DNA of 64,000 bases from assembly GCA_036417435.1 (NCBI GenBank), contig CM070907.1, positions 58,388,001 through 58,452,000 on the forward strand. The letters run 5' to 3'. Source of the stretch: Inia geoffrensis. Taxonomy: Eukaryota > Chordata > Mammalia > Artiodactyla > Iniidae. Below the pieces are notes generated by a model, which saw nothing but the letters and a program-made list of their open reading frames with translations, was not told the origin of the DNA and did not search any database. Below are positions 1 to 11,734 of the stretch, piece by piece (position 1 is the first letter of the stretch; every line of letters starts with the position of its first letter). Position numbers and translations under genes: made by a program.

Positions 1-435
1 GATTTGCTACTAAAAATAATTGCTGGTCAAACTTCTTTTTTTCCCTGAAAGGTTATTAAATCTCTTTCTACGTAGACAAAATTTTTAGTCTGAGAACAGT
101 TTGAAAAAGAGCAGTAGTATCTTGAAAGACTTATAAATAGCTAAATAGCACTTTTATTTAAATAAAAGTACCTTTTAAATAAGCAATAAAAATGACCTTT
201 GTGGCATTTGATTTTCAGTGATGACAATGAGGAATGAAAACCAAATACCTGTAAGTGCAGGTTTCATTCATGTTATTAGTTTATTTCTGGTATTTGAAAT
301 ATACAACGGAGAGAGAATAGACACTGAGGTTGGAAATCAGTGCCGGCGTCTTGATCTGATGCTTTCTTCACTTTTGGGCAAATTGTCTGATGGTGTTGTT
401 TGTGGTGCTACAAATGACAGCGCCCCCCTACTTTC
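1..435. other. Unique AT-rich non-coding sequence
   Basis: No exon-like open frame, splice-bounded coding signal or recognisable repeat. The short open frames here lack any protein family I recognise. Confidence 0.5.
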
Positions 436-439
436 ACCT

Positions 440-620
440 GACCTATGTTCAGATCCCAATTCTGTTTCTAACTGTGGGGTTAAGGGCAAGTTTTTCTCTG
501 CGCCTCTGTTTCCCCATTTCTAAAGACAAGGACATATTGCCAACTTCAAATGTGTATAATGAGGACAAAATGAGAGGTTGTTTGCAAAGTGTACAAAGCA
601 CATTAAATATTATACTATTA
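440..620 (+). repeat. MIR SINE fragment (degenerate)
   Basis: Weak match to the middle of the MIR consensus: an interrupted 'gttaagggcaag' followed by 'cctctgtttccccatttc', the usual '...cctcagtttcctcatctg' block. Strongly diverged, boundaries approximate. Confidence 0.4.
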
Positions 621-899
621 CTTCTGTCCTTTCTCTTTCTCAAGGACACAGTAGAATGAAAAGAGTATTAAGAGTTAGTAGACACAATGCCTAAGTAAAA
701 ATGGGGCATGAATTTCTATCTCTAATGCTCCCAAGAATTCTCCACTTCTATGTAAAATAGACAAATGATAAAAGTGAAGAGTAAACTCAAGTTTTCTCTA
801 CTGCACTCCCAACCAGCTCCCTCTAACCCTGTGTATCATCTGCCTAGTGAATAAGAGCAGTAGATGCTCAAACTCGAAACCTAAGAGGTGTTTGATTTC

Positions 900-1168
900 T
901 CTTCTTCATCACTCAGATTGTTAGTCAAAAAGCCCACTCATTTTATCCCAGAAATGTCTCTGCACTCTACCCCACCCTGCTCCTAAACCTATACTACTTC
1001 CTCCTCAGTTCAGCATTTCATGACTTCTTATTAACTAGCTTGCTTGGCCTTCCTCCTTCTAATCTTAGCTTCTTTCCAATCCAACTGCATTAAAATTGTC
1101 AGTGCTTTTCAAAATCTTATTGAGTTGCTCCCTACAGCAATGGATTCTTGTTGAATAAAGGATAAAGT
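900..1168 (+). repeat. L2 LINE 3' region, first part
   Basis: C/T-rich text resembling the L2 3' portion ('ttccaatccaactgcattaaa', 'cttggccttcctcc'). It appears to continue at 2335 after the L1 insertion, so the L2 was split by that younger element. Diverged, edges uncertain. Confidence 0.4.
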
Positions 1169-1189
1169 AAAAAAAAAAAAAAAGTAAAC

Positions 1190-2330
1190 CCAATGCAATA
1201 GAAATAGCAGCAAAAATAAACAAATGGGACCTAATCAAACTTATAAGCTTTTGCACAGCAGAGAGCATAAACAAAACGAAAAGACAACCTATGGACTGGG
1301 AGAAAATATTTGGAAATGATGAGACCAACAAGGGCTTAATTTCCAAAATATACAAAAAGCTCATACAACTCAATAACAAAAAACCAAACAACCCAGTTGA
1401 ATAATGGGCAAAAGACCTAAATAGAGATTTCTCCAAAGAAGACATACACATGGCCAACAGGCACATGGGAAGATGCTCATCATTGTTAATTACTAGATAA
1501 TGCAAATCAAAACTACAATGAGGTACCACCTCACACTGGTCAGAATGGCAATCATTAAAAAGTCTAGAAACAACAACTGCTGGAGAGGGTGTGGAGAAAA
1601 GGGAACCCTCCTACCCTGTTGGTGGGAATGTAAAGTGGTGCAGCCACTATGGAAAACAGTATGGAGGTTCCTCAAAAAACTAAAAATAGAGTTGCCATAT
1701 GATCCAGCAATCCCACTCCTGAGCATATATCTGGACATAAGTGTAAATCAAAAGATGCATGCACTGCTATGTTCATAGCTGCATTATTCATTATAGCCAA
1801 GGCATGAAAGCAACCTAAATGTCTGTTGACAGATGAACGGATAAATACGATGTGGTACACATATACAATGGAATACTACTCAGCCATAAAAAAGAATGAA
1901 ATAATGCCATTTGCAGCAATGTGGATGGACCTAGAGATTATCATACTAAGTGAAGTAAATCAGAAAAAGAAAGACAAATACCAAATGATATCACTCATTT
2001 GTGGAATCTAAAATATGACACAAATGAACCTATCTATGAAACAGAAACAGACTCAGACACATAGAGAACAGACTTGTGGTTGCTCAGGGGAAGGGGGATA
2101 GAGGAGGGATGGACTGGGAGTTCGAGGTTGGCAGATGCAAACTATTATATACAGAATGCATAAACAATAAGGTCCTACTGTATAGCACAGGAAACTATAT
2201 TCAATATCCTGTGATAAACCATAATGGAAAATATGAAAAAATGTATATATAACTGAATCACTTTGCTGTACAGCAGAAATTAACATATCATTGTACATCA
2301 ACTATACTTCAGTAAAATAAATTTTATAAA
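1190..2330 (+). mobile_element. 5'-truncated L1 (ORF2 C-terminus and 3'UTR)
   Basis: Colinear with L1-A from about 17866 to its end: 'aaaataaacaaatgggacc', the Cys-rich C-terminal ORF2 segment (1500-1778), the 'YTMEYYSAIKKNE' segment ending near 2011, then the 3'UTR to 'cttcagtaaaataaa'. ORF2 is interrupted by stops (for example at about 1400 and 1495) and frameshifts, so it is a dead remnant. A run of about 15 A precedes it at 1170-1184. 'aaaagtaaa' at both ends is a possible short target-site duplication. It is inserted in an L2. Confidence 0.9.
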
Positions 2331-2334
2331 AGTA

Positions 2335-2765
2335 AATCAAAACCTTAACCTATCATTTAAGCTCCTTTAACATCTAGTCCTAACCTACCTATGCAGTCAC
2401 ATTTCCCATCACCCATCACTAAGTTCCAGATACTATACCCTAGTCACAACTCTTCTCTTTGAATCTGCTACACTTTCTGATGTATCTTTCACCTCCTCTT
2501 TGCATATGTAACTCCCTGACCAGCCAGCCCAAGGTAACTGTTCAGATGCTCTATCACATCACTATGTTTTATTTCCTTTATAACATGTATCTCCAACTGA
2601 TATTTTCTCACTTATTTATTTATATATTATCCCCTCCTGCCATAATATAAACCATATAAGAACAGTGATCCTGTTTTTTTCAGTCATGCTACCTTGGAAT
2701 CTACAAAATTACCTGGAAAATGTTAAGTGCTTCAAATTTTGTGTTAAATAAGTAAATGAATGATT
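2335..2765 (+). repeat. L2 LINE 3' region, second part
   Basis: Continues the L2-like text interrupted by the L1: 'gcagtcacatttcccatc', then a typical L2 3' end ('accatataagaacagtgatcc', 'taaataagtaaatgaatg'). Confidence 0.5.
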
Positions 2766-2869
2766 TCCTCTCCAATTGCCTATACTCCTTCTAACTGGCC
2801 AACTGGTATTTGTCTTTCAATTCTCACTGTAATAGGCTACAGAAGGATATGACAGAGATTACTCCCCAA

Positions 2870-3290
2870 TATTTATGTCCTTTTCTTCCTGACCACAGAG
2901 TTACACTACATTTTCAAGATTCCCTTGCAGTTAGATACGGTCATATGACTATTTTCTGGCCAGTGTAATGCGATGAACAGAAGTGATGTTGACAGTTGAC
3001 TGCTTCTTGCCCTGTTCTAACCCATTTAAATTTTCCATACACAATCATTGCTCTTATTCTCAGTCAGGGGTGAATGAGAATGTGTCTGGGGATCTGCCTA
3101 AGAGGGAGGCACAAGGTGGAAGAAGCCTGTGCCCCTGAAGTACTGATGAGAGTGGAGCCTCTGCCCTCCATCCAGCACCCACACTGAAGTGTGATTTGAG
3201 TGATAAACTTTTATTTCATTAAGTCATTGGGGTCTGAGGAGTAATTGTGATAGCAATTTACCCTATGCTGACTCATACAAATCATTTAGT
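2870..3290 (+). repeat. Ancient LTR-like interspersed repeat, family not assigned
   Basis: Contains 'cccttgcagttagatacgg' and 'catatgactattttctgg', then a tail with a poly(A)-signal-like 'gataaacttttatttcatt' and the terminal-looking 'ctgactcatacaa'. The layout resembles old MaLR-type LTRs, but I could not name the family. The 49370-49800 segment looks like the same family on the opposite strand. Confidence 0.4.
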
Positions 3291-3299
3291 GAGAACATG

Positions 3300-3430
3300 T
3301 GACCCCTCGCCCCATGCTCAACTAAACTATGAGTTCCTTAAGGGCAAAGGCCATGGCTGATTCAATTTTATATCCTCATCCCCTAGTACAATTGCTGATA
3401 TATAAGGTGTCATGAGAATGGATGGATAAT
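3300..3430 (+). repeat. L2 LINE 3' end
   Basis: 'ctatgagttccttaagggca', 'cctagtacaattgctgatat' and the decayed tail 'gagaatggatgg' follow the L2 3' consensus order. Confidence 0.5.
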
Positions 3431-3579
3431 TACAATGATATCCAAATTCTTTCTAAAATGAGACTTACTCCCAAACAACACCAAAGTCCCCTGTCTTGTA
3501 CTGTTTTTTCCTTAACCAAATTAAAATCAATAGGAATAATAGAAAAAGGACAGCAAGTGAGATCAGACTGACCCATTCT

Positions 3580-3725
3580 CAAAGCCTGCTTCTGACTATG
3601 TGACCTTGGGAAAATTATTTTTCCTTTACAAGTTTCAATTTCTTCATCTGTAGATCGGGATAATAATTATTATAAGGACTAGAGATAATGTATATAAATC
3701 ATATAACCATGGCTGGCAAATATTC
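3580..3725 (+). repeat. MIR SINE
   Basis: 'gcttctgactatgtgacctt', 'gggaaaattatttttcc', 'tttcttcatctgtagatcgg' and 'gataataattattataagg' follow the MIR consensus in order. Confidence 0.7.
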
Positions 3726-3729
3726 TAGG

Positions 3730-4685
3730 CATGAATATGGTGTGGATAAGGATTATTTTCATAATTATAAGTCAAAAATCTATATTTTTCCATGGAAACT
3801 GTGGAAAAAGCAGAGCAGTCTTACTTGGTAGAATACTAGAGAAGGTTGTTAGTACTAATAATATTTCTTACAAAGGAGGGAAGCTGTACCATTCCTCTGC
3901 AGTTTTGGTTATGGTCTAATGCTTGTGGGGACATAGGCAGCATATACCTTCGAAGGAGAAAGTTGATGTTAGCTCAAAAGCAGTGCAGGCACCCCAGGGC
4001 TTTGCTGAACGCTTAGGTCATTTGTAGGAAGCAGTGACTGACCCAGCTACTGAGAATACGACAGACAGAAAACCAGAGATTTGAGGATTATAAGAACTGA
4101 GCAATAGCAACTGGAATTCTCTGGTTATTCTTCAAAATTCTGTAGCATTGCATTTATTATTTGTAAATGGATATTTTTTCAGAAAAATCACAGCAAATCC
4201 AGCCATTGGTGGTAAGATTTCAAGCTAGAGTTTTCTCCAGAGAGATTTATTTAGAACAAGCCTTTGAACCATTTAAAAGCAAACCAGGCAAATCTTCATG
4301 AATTTTCCCCAAAGAAATCACCCCATTTCTAAGCAGAAGATCAGATGATATCCAACAGCCAATACTGACTTATTGAAGATGTTATCCAATCCTCTGTTTT
4401 TCCTCATAATGTTTTAAGAAGATAGGGGCACATTATGCTACTGAGTCTTCAAAGGAAGAAGAAAAAATACAATACATAATTTTAACCTGGGGTAGAAAAT
4501 TTAAAGTTGACATGAACTTGGCTTCAATGTAGTATTACAATCCATGTCTTTGCCTTTGGGAAAGCATGAAGATTGGTTCTTATGCTGGAGTGTGAGCTTT
4601 TAATTTTAAGACAGACCCAAGAAGTCCTGGACCAAACTACAAAACTAACAATATTACTAGCTCCATCACTGCTGGCCTATGATGA
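3730..4685. other. Unique non-coding sequence
   Basis: No repeat or coding feature I can recognise on either strand over this stretch of about 0.95 kb. Confidence 0.5.
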
Positions 4686-4689
4686 ATAA

Positions 4690-4900
4690 CTTCTCAATTT
4701 AAAAAGCACTTTCACTGACATTACTTAGTTTAATCTCCCAAGGGGAACACTACTAGGCATCACGAGATTTCCACAGAATCAGTGCCACATCCATCAAAGA
4801 ACTGAAGTTGAGGAGTCTAAAGAAACAGAAGCAGGTAGTGAAAAGGGACAACTGAACAGGTTTGATTTCTACTGAGGAGGTACCACTACCGTTGGAGAGC
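4690..4900 (-). repeat. Possible MIR fragment
   Basis: 'gcactttcactgacattac', 'ttagtttaatctccca' and 'actgaagttgaggag' resemble a reversed, heavily decayed MIR. Weak. Confidence 0.3.
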
Positions 4901-5087
4901 AGAGCACGGCAGTTGTGGAATCCAGAATAAAGGGAGATAAAAGAAATTCTAAGTCCCAGCCAATGATTAGTCTTTTGTGGATCACAACAAAAATGAGATA
5001 ACTTGAACTTGGGAAGATTATACATGATTTGGCACTACATCAAAAATCATTAAGTTTAAGAGAACTGAAGTACTCAGAAATAGAGTT

Positions 5088-5220
5088 TAGTGTAGTGTTA
5101 GCCTCATTTTATTGACAAGAAAAGAGAGAATGAGGAAAATGAATAACTTGATTAAGAATTCAAAATGAGAAAGTAACCAAGTAGGGATAAGAGACCCAGG
5201 ATGAGACCTGTACCATATTA
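5088..5220 (-). repeat. MIR SINE fragment
   Basis: 'gcctcattttattgacaaga', 'gaatgaggaaaatgaataac' and 'aagtagggataagagaccca' fit the reversed MIR core (cattttacagatgagg... then the accession-number-like CORE region). Confidence 0.5.
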
Positions 5221-5234
5221 TTTCACATGGGAAC

Positions 5235-5805
5235 CTCCTTAATCTTGAGATATGGGGATGGTATAAGTGTGATAAGTCCTCATCTATCATAACACAAGTC
5301 AATAAATAATGTCAAAAACTTATAAGTCAAGAATTAGCAGTGTAATTATTTCATTTGGCAATGTGAAATTAATGACCACAGTAAATAATAAGATAAATTA
5401 ATAGGGTTAAAGTGGTTCCTTCTAAGCAGCAATACTGAGTATGGGGAGACACATCTTTAAATATTTAAACTTTAAAAATTAAAAATAAATAAATAAAACT
5501 TAAATCACAATGCATTAGAATGAGCCCTAGACATGGTGCCTTTTACTAGCTTCAAGATGACTTCACCAAAACTCCCAACTAAAAAAATCTGTATAACAGG
5601 TTGACTATTATATTTATCTATATAATACATGTAATTTTTTACCCTCCCTATCAAATAGAGTAGAGCTCTATTGAAAGAATGTATACATGGGACATAACTT
5701 CTGTTGACATTAGAAGATTCTTGATATATAATCATAGTTCTACTAATATACTTACTGTGATTGTTAGATCATGTGGTACAAAGCGGAAAGTACTTAATAG
5801 TTAAG
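5235..5805. other. Unique AT-rich non-coding sequence
   Basis: Nothing recognisable apart from a short 'aaataaataaataaa' run near 5483. Confidence 0.5.
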
Positions 5806-5819
5806 ATAAAGATACACAT

Positions 5820-6661
5820 CTGAGAGAGTGGTTCAAGATGGCAGCATAAAAACAGCCTGAACTTACCTCCTCCCACTGACACAACAAATATATAGCTGCC
5901 TATGGATCAATTCCCTCTGAAAAGAACCCAAGAACAAACTGAACACCTGCTTCATGACAAAGGATAAAAAGGACCACATGAAGATGAATAGGAGAGGCAG
6001 AGAAATGCTCTCACACAGAATGCCAGCACATAATAGGAAGGGATCTCACCAGACAGACATTTCTCCCAGGGGAGCAAGGGGTTGCCACCTCACATAAGGC
6101 ACCCCAGCCCCTAGGATCTACACCAGAAAGATGAGTCCCCAAAATGTCAGCTTAGAAAACCAACGAGGCTGACATCCAAGGATCCCACAGCACTATAGGA
6201 AACAGAGACTTCCCTCTTAAAGGGCTCATATGTGGTCTCACTCTCCTTGAGACCCAGTGAAATAACAGCAGTTAGAAATTTGCAAATTGAAAAGCATGGC
6301 TAGAGGGGCAGGGGATGGTGGAAAGATTCCCCAGAGATGGAGGCACTGGCAGATGCCAATGTTGCATTCCCAACCTAACCTGTCAGCACAGGCTGGTGAG
6401 CTTGAACATGGGGCAAGTGATAGTGGCACACTCCTTCCACGTTGCTGAAGCCAAAGAGCTCCCATGGTTACAGCACCTGACTCCTTGGCTGGGACTGGCA
6501 AGTGCAAGTGGTCCTGTACAGCACAGGGAATATAGTCAATAATATTGTAATTACTTTGTAGGGTAACAAGGTAACTAGACTTACTGTCCTTCAGAATATA
6601 TTGAATCATATGATGTATACCTGAAACTGATATTGTATGTCAATTACACTTCAATTTAAAA
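5820..6661 (+). mobile_element. Internally deleted L1: 5'UTR joined directly to 3' end
   Basis: The left end reads like an L1 5' start ('gttcaagatggcagcataa', then 'acctcctcccactgacac'). It continues as 5'UTR-like sequence to about 6510. From about 6515 the text is L1 3'UTR ('cctgtacagcacagggaata', 'gtatacctgaaactgatatt', 'caattacacttcaattt', then A). ORF1 and ORF2 are absent. Imperfect flanking repeats 'aaagatacacat' (5808-5819) and 'aaagctacacgt' (6662-6673), 10 of 12 matching, look like a decayed target-site duplication. That would make the 0.83-kb unit the inserted form rather than the product of a later deletion. Confidence 0.65.
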
Positions 6662-6674
6662 AAAGCTACACGTG

Positions 6675-7540
6675 CATTGGAAAAGCCAGAATTAAATGGC
6701 ATTGTGTCCATTGACTTCAAAATGCACTAGAATGATGAATAATACATTTCTGTGTCTCAGCTATCCATGGCATTTGTGACCTACAATTCCTCTGCTCTGA
6801 AGAGCAAAAGGTACACACATTTCAATGAATTTTTACCATAAGGACTTGTGATGAAGGCTATACCCCAAGCATGTTGGTTAATGTGGAGAAAATCACATCG
6901 ATATATACCTCTTGAATTCATATCCCAAGATTAAAATACTGGTGGTGCATCCCTGCACAGATGGCTTGGATGGGAAAAGGGTATCAATTCCTGGCAGAGT
7001 CTCTATGTGGCCTTAGAGAGTAATAGCTTGGCCTTCAGTGACATACAAAATTTTATATTCACTTCAGTTAAAAACTATACCTTGTACATTTACAAGTAAA
7101 AGACTTCATCATACCTATGGTCCTAAGGGAAGCCATGGAATTACTAAAACCTGTCTTTCAGAGTAACTGCTAAATGCAACATTTTATTAAGATGGGGCCC
7201 TGACATTTTAAAATGTCCATCGTCTTTGCCATAAACTGGCATTCCTTAGGTGGTAAGCCAGAGGATATGCATTTGGAACAAATGCACTGTATGGCTGGAT
7301 CCATGTTTTTCTCTCCATTTCTGCTTCTGGTTTGCACACTTCCAAACCATCTTCAGCTTAGCTGGCAGAGTCATCCATCTTAAATAAATACCTGACCCAG
7401 TCTTTCCACTGCTTCAGTCCCCTTAGATGGAGTCACGCAGCTCACAGAATGAGCCACAAATTCTTAGCAAGTTATACAAGATCGGCTATGACCTGGCTTT
7501 TCTCCAACTGTCCAGACTAACATGTTGTAACCATTTTTAA
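6675..7540. other. Unique non-coding sequence
   Basis: No repeat or coding feature recognised. Confidence 0.5.
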
Positions 7541-7544
7541 TGTG

Positions 7545-7745
7545 CCTGGCACTGCATTAAGTCTTTAATGTGAATTATACCTTTACAACTCAGCACAATC
7601 TCCTGTGAGTACTACTATGATCCACATTTTATAGATGGGAAACTGAGGTTCAGAGAGGGTAGTTTTACCAAAGTTACAGTATTACTAAGTGGTGAAGCTA
7701 GGGGTTCAAGATCAATATCTTTCTCTCTGGAGCCACTCCTGCTTC
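7545..7745 (-). repeat. MIR SINE
   Basis: Reversed MIR with good preservation: 'gtgcctggcactgcattaag', 'ttatagatgggaaactgagg', 'ttcagagagggtagttttac', 'gaagctaggggttcaa' and 'ctctggagccactcct' in order. Confidence 0.8.
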
Positions 7746-7749
7746 ACTT

Positions 7750-8555
7750 AGTACGGTTTTGTGACTCCAATCTCCATTTTCTCTCCATTTGTGAGCTTCC
7801 TCATTTATACTGGGAGCACAAGTGCATTTTCTTCTAAAACAGAGCTTTAGTAGCTGAGTATTTTTAATCCACAACAAAGAAACTAAGTCATTTCTATTTT
7901 TTGCAGGAAGTTTTTAGAAAGAGAGAAAACAATATTTGAAATAGGAATATGAGACAAAATCATGACAGTGTAGGAGGAGGATTTAAGTGAAGTCTAAAGA
8001 AAGATAAAGAAAGCAGTGGAAAATCTTTGAACAACACCCTCAAATTCTATAGGCTGGAGAGAATTGAGGTGGGGGGAGAGAGAGAGAGAAAGAGAGAATG
8101 AGATATCCTAATTTTTTTTTAGCAAGTTCCAAGAAGTAAGGGATGGTAAATAAATATCAATTATTCACTTATTATTATTCTCAAAGACTTTAAATATTTT
8201 TATCATAGTCTTTACTTGGTATGCTGTTATTATTCATTTACTTTAACAAACATGGAAAAAGTATTTATAAGGACCTTTATATATTTGCATATCACAGTGG
8301 TCTCCCTCCATTCTAGATTTTCCCAGATGCAAATCCTCCAACCTTGGAGGTTTTTCAGGATTGTAACTATGAAGTTTTGCAGAGCGGTGGGGATGGAGTC
8401 TGCTATATTTGTTGCTTCCTAAAGACATGAGTTTTTTGGTATCTTTTGTAACTCTGGCTTTGTTTATGCTGCTGCCTCCCCTTGGGCATACAGTATATTT
8501 CTTTTTCTTCTTCTCTAACTCCTACTTGTCCTTGGAGGTTAACTTAGGTGTCATC
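7750..8555. other. Unique non-coding sequence with a short GA repeat
   Basis: Only a G-run followed by (GA)n at about 8067-8098 stands out. Two overlapping short opposite-strand open frames at 8216-8428 have no recognisable family. Confidence 0.5.
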
Positions 8556-8559
8556 ATAC

Positions 8560-8710
8560 CTTCTCTCCCATGACCACACACATTCTGGAACAGGTTTCCC
8601 TTCTCAGATCATCTATAGCACCTTGTACATGTGTCTATGATGGCATTTCCACATTGTACATAAATTGTCTGTCTTCCAGTGGAAGAAACATGCCTTTTTT
8701 TGTTTGTTTG
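8560..8710 (+). repeat. Possible L2 fragment
   Basis: 'catctatagcaccttgtac' and 'tgtctgtcttccagtggaag' resemble the L2 3' region. Heavily diverged. Confidence 0.35.
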
Positions 8711-8739
8711 TTTTTAGTGATAGTGTTACATAATAAGTA

Positions 8740-8950
8740 AGAATGTTGAGGCAGGAACCCATCCTGGCTCTACCTTTTACTATCTGAGAGGGCTCATGGA
8801 AATTAGTCCACTTCCCTGTGCCTCCGTGTCCTTATCTATAAATGGGAATCATCAAAATAACTACTTTATAGGTTAGTTGTGCCAAATCATGTGAAATGAT
8901 TAAAAAGATAGCTGGCACATAAAAGGATCTCAGTGTTAACTGAGCTGACC
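8740..8950 (+). repeat. MIR SINE
   Basis: 'cctggctctaccttttacta', 'cttccctgtgcctccgtgtc', 'cttatctataaatgggaatc', 'agatagctggcacataaaag' in MIR order. Confidence 0.75.
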
Positions 8951-9059
8951 GATTTGTCTACCTATGTCAAGAGACCTTGATTAACCAACATGACTTCATT
9001 CCTTTAGATATTATTTTCTCCCCTAATTACAAAAAGAAATGAAAATATTGAAGGTCCAG

Positions 9060-9300
9060 ATTTCTAAAAGAGTGGAGAATACCTGTGTTCAGGAAATAAA
9101 TGAACTTCCCCGTATTTTATCTGGACCTCCCATAGGACTTACCACTTTTCACCTTGTGATAGAGTTCTCTGGTATTCCTGTTTTATATCTTCCCTGAGCA
9201 AGTTGGGCCCATATCTTCATTTGTATCTTACCTTTTTAATGCCTAGTTTGTTACCTTGGTGCATAATAGAACCTCAAATGTTTGCTACATGAAAATCTAT
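9060..9300 (+). repeat. L2 LINE fragment
   Basis: 'ataggacttaccacttttca', 'tcttcatttgtatcttacc' and 'aacctcaaatgtttgctaca' fit the L2 3' end, diverged. Confidence 0.45.
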
Positions 9301-9304
9301 AAAT

Positions 9305-10435
9305 AAATCTACAAGGAATTGAAAGAACCAGTAAGCCTGATACTATAAAGGGTTAACTTGAATTGTTCTTCTTCAAACTGGACTCTGTGACCATGAATCA
9401 CCATTAATATCCTCAGAAGTAAGAAGCCTTATAATTATAAAATATAACTTCATAAATTTCTATTACAATTCCAGACACTATAAAAATCAAAATATATTCC
9501 CACCCTCTAAAATCTTAATTCAACAGAACAGTTAAGCACTTGGTGAGTATTTATAGACTTCACTGCCTTATGGTAGAGATTTGGTAGTAAATATTCAGGA
9601 TTAGACATTTGCTCTCAAGGAACTTACAAGTGTTTGATGTCATCCTTCTCCTTTAACTACATTTTAAATATATTTTTATGGTCCATCAAAATAACCTCAC
9701 TTTAATAGCAAATGATATATTCTGCTTGTCTGTGTACAATATATTCTGTGCAATATACCCCACAGAGAAGAGCTTACATATTTTTTTTGCAGTTCACTAA
9801 ATATCAGAAACCCTATATTTAATCAGATACTTGAAGAAAAGTACCGATGTACCTGGGCAAAAAATTAAAAGAAATTAAACCTACTAAAACTTTTAATTAG
9901 ATATAATGTTTTTTTTACTCCATTTAGCAAATCAAATAATTCATTGCTTGAAATAAAAGTTTATTCTCCTTTTATTAATAACTGCCATTAATCTTATGTG
10001 TTAGCTTTTAAACCTGTGAAGCTCCTAAACACTACATAGACTCAGCCAGAAGAACGCTGTTAAGTCCCTATTTCTATGCTCTCTCTAGTGCACACTACGA
10101 TTCCCCTCTCTCTCTCTCTGGGCTGTGCTTCCTTTATTTTACATCCTTTCTTCCTTCACTTGCTTTCCCACAGATGGCTTTGAAAAATGAAGGGCTTAAG
10201 TGGCAACAGAATTTTACACCCAACACTTTAGTCTCAACAATGCTTTGCAAATGCCATTCTATCTGCCCACAACCATCTCTTCCTATACTGTGGGTGGCTA
10301 TGTGGAAAAGTCTACTCCCTTCCAGGACACAGCTCTAAAGGGTCATTCTGGAGAACATCTCTGGCATCTCCACACCAAGATCAATTTAGTTTCTCTACAT
10401 CATCTAACATCATGATGACATTTCAAATATTGAAT
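9305..10435. other. Unique AT-rich non-coding sequence
   Basis: A short (CT)n at about 10104-10120 is the only simple repeat. The 71-codon frame at 10200-10415 has no recognisable family and I do not call it a gene. Confidence 0.5.
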
Positions 10436-10439
10436 CAAA

Positions 10440-10630
10440 CTTCTCACACATTTTCATTTCATCTGTGCAATGGTCCTGTGAAATATGCACTATTACAATC
10501 ACAAGCTAATGGCTAAACAAATGGTGGCTAAGAAAGGTTAGTTCGTTTGCTTAAATTTACTATGTAGAGGAGCTGGGATTCAAATATAGGTCTTCATGAC
10601 TCCAAATCCTGAGTTCATAGCCATCAATCT
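10440..10630 (-). repeat. MIR SINE
   Basis: 'caatggtcctgtgaaatatg', 'gctaagaaaggttagttcg', 'gaggagctgggattcaaata' and 'ccatcaatct' follow the reversed MIR order. Confidence 0.55.
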
Positions 10631-10669
10631 ATATAAAATGCTTTTAAAACTCAGTGCTCTATAATTACC

Positions 10670-10790
10670 CACTCTATGTTCATTCTGCAGCTACATACTT
10701 AGGTCTTTGAGGAAATGGACCTATCATTACATTTTTAATGCCCAGAACTAGGGGTTTAATAAGTATTTATGGGATGGATTGATGAGATGG
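10670..10790 (+). repeat. L2 LINE 3' end
   Basis: 'taggtctttgaggaaatgga', 'tttttaatgcccagaactag' and 'tttaataagtatttatggga' fit the L2 3' terminus. Confidence 0.45.
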
Positions 10791-10799
10791 TGGATAGAG

Positions 10800-11385
10800 A
10801 GAGATGGAAGAAAGAAAGAATATGCAGACTGGAGGATAGACAAATGACTGAATGAATGGCTGAAAAAATGAAAAGATCGAATGTCGGAGGGTTGGCTTTT
10901 GGTCTGACATTGTGATAAGATTTACTTCTTGTGTCTGCTTCCCCATCCTCTGCCCTGGCTTATCTGCCTATACAACCATTCATGAATGCTAATATATCCT
11001 GACTATTTTTCACCTATTGTTGTTAATATATACTAATTTTCATATCTGGGAGTGCTTATAGAATATATTGCTGATATTTGAGTAGTGCTTTAATTTCTCA
11101 TGCATTCTTCAAGATAACACATGTAATATTATCTGAAGTAATATTTTGCAAAAAATAGGTTTTATTCACCATTGAGTATGTGACTAATAAATGCTTTTTA
11201 TATGAATAAATTAATCAAAATGAATGCATTAAGGAATTAATCAATCAAGCGCCTCATCAATGCTTGAATATAGAAACTGGATTAAGCTACAAACTCATGT
11301 TAGTTTCACACTGTGGCCAAGAGACCTGACAGTTACTATCCAAATATGACTCTGTGACAGGTATTCTGGGACTCTGTGATGGTAA
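10800..11385. other. Unique AT-rich non-coding sequence
   Basis: No recognisable feature. Confidence 0.5.
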
Positions 11386-11389
11386 GCTC

Positions 11390-11555
11390 TTACGCATACT
11401 GAATCATATAATCCTCATAATAGCCATGTAAAATATGTTTTCATTCCCATCTCAGATACCTGTAAAGGCTCAGAGACCTTACATTTGATGCATTAAGAAG
11501 CCAAGCACGTATGAAGTAGCAGAACTCAGATTCAAATCGTATCATTCTGATTCTT
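11390..11555 (-). repeat. MIR SINE fragment
   Basis: 'atcatataatcctcataata', 'taaaggctcagagacctta' and 'agcagaactcagattcaaat' are the reversed MIR core. Confidence 0.5.
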
Positions 11556-11722
11556 TATTGCCTGCACTTTTCTTTGTACGTGGACTATAGAATGCCTTTG
11601 AAAGTTATATAAATTTGGTTCGCAATGTTTAAAACAATTATACCCACTTTCCTAATGACACTGAGGTTTACTGGTCAGATATATTACTATAGCTCCCAAC
11701 CTTCATCCTGAAAAAGATAATT

Positions 11723-11734
11723 AAAACTATGAGA
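11723..11734. repeat. L1-A target-site duplication, left copy
   Basis: aaaactatgaga, repeated exactly at 19051-19062 directly after the poly(A) tail. Confidence 0.85.
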
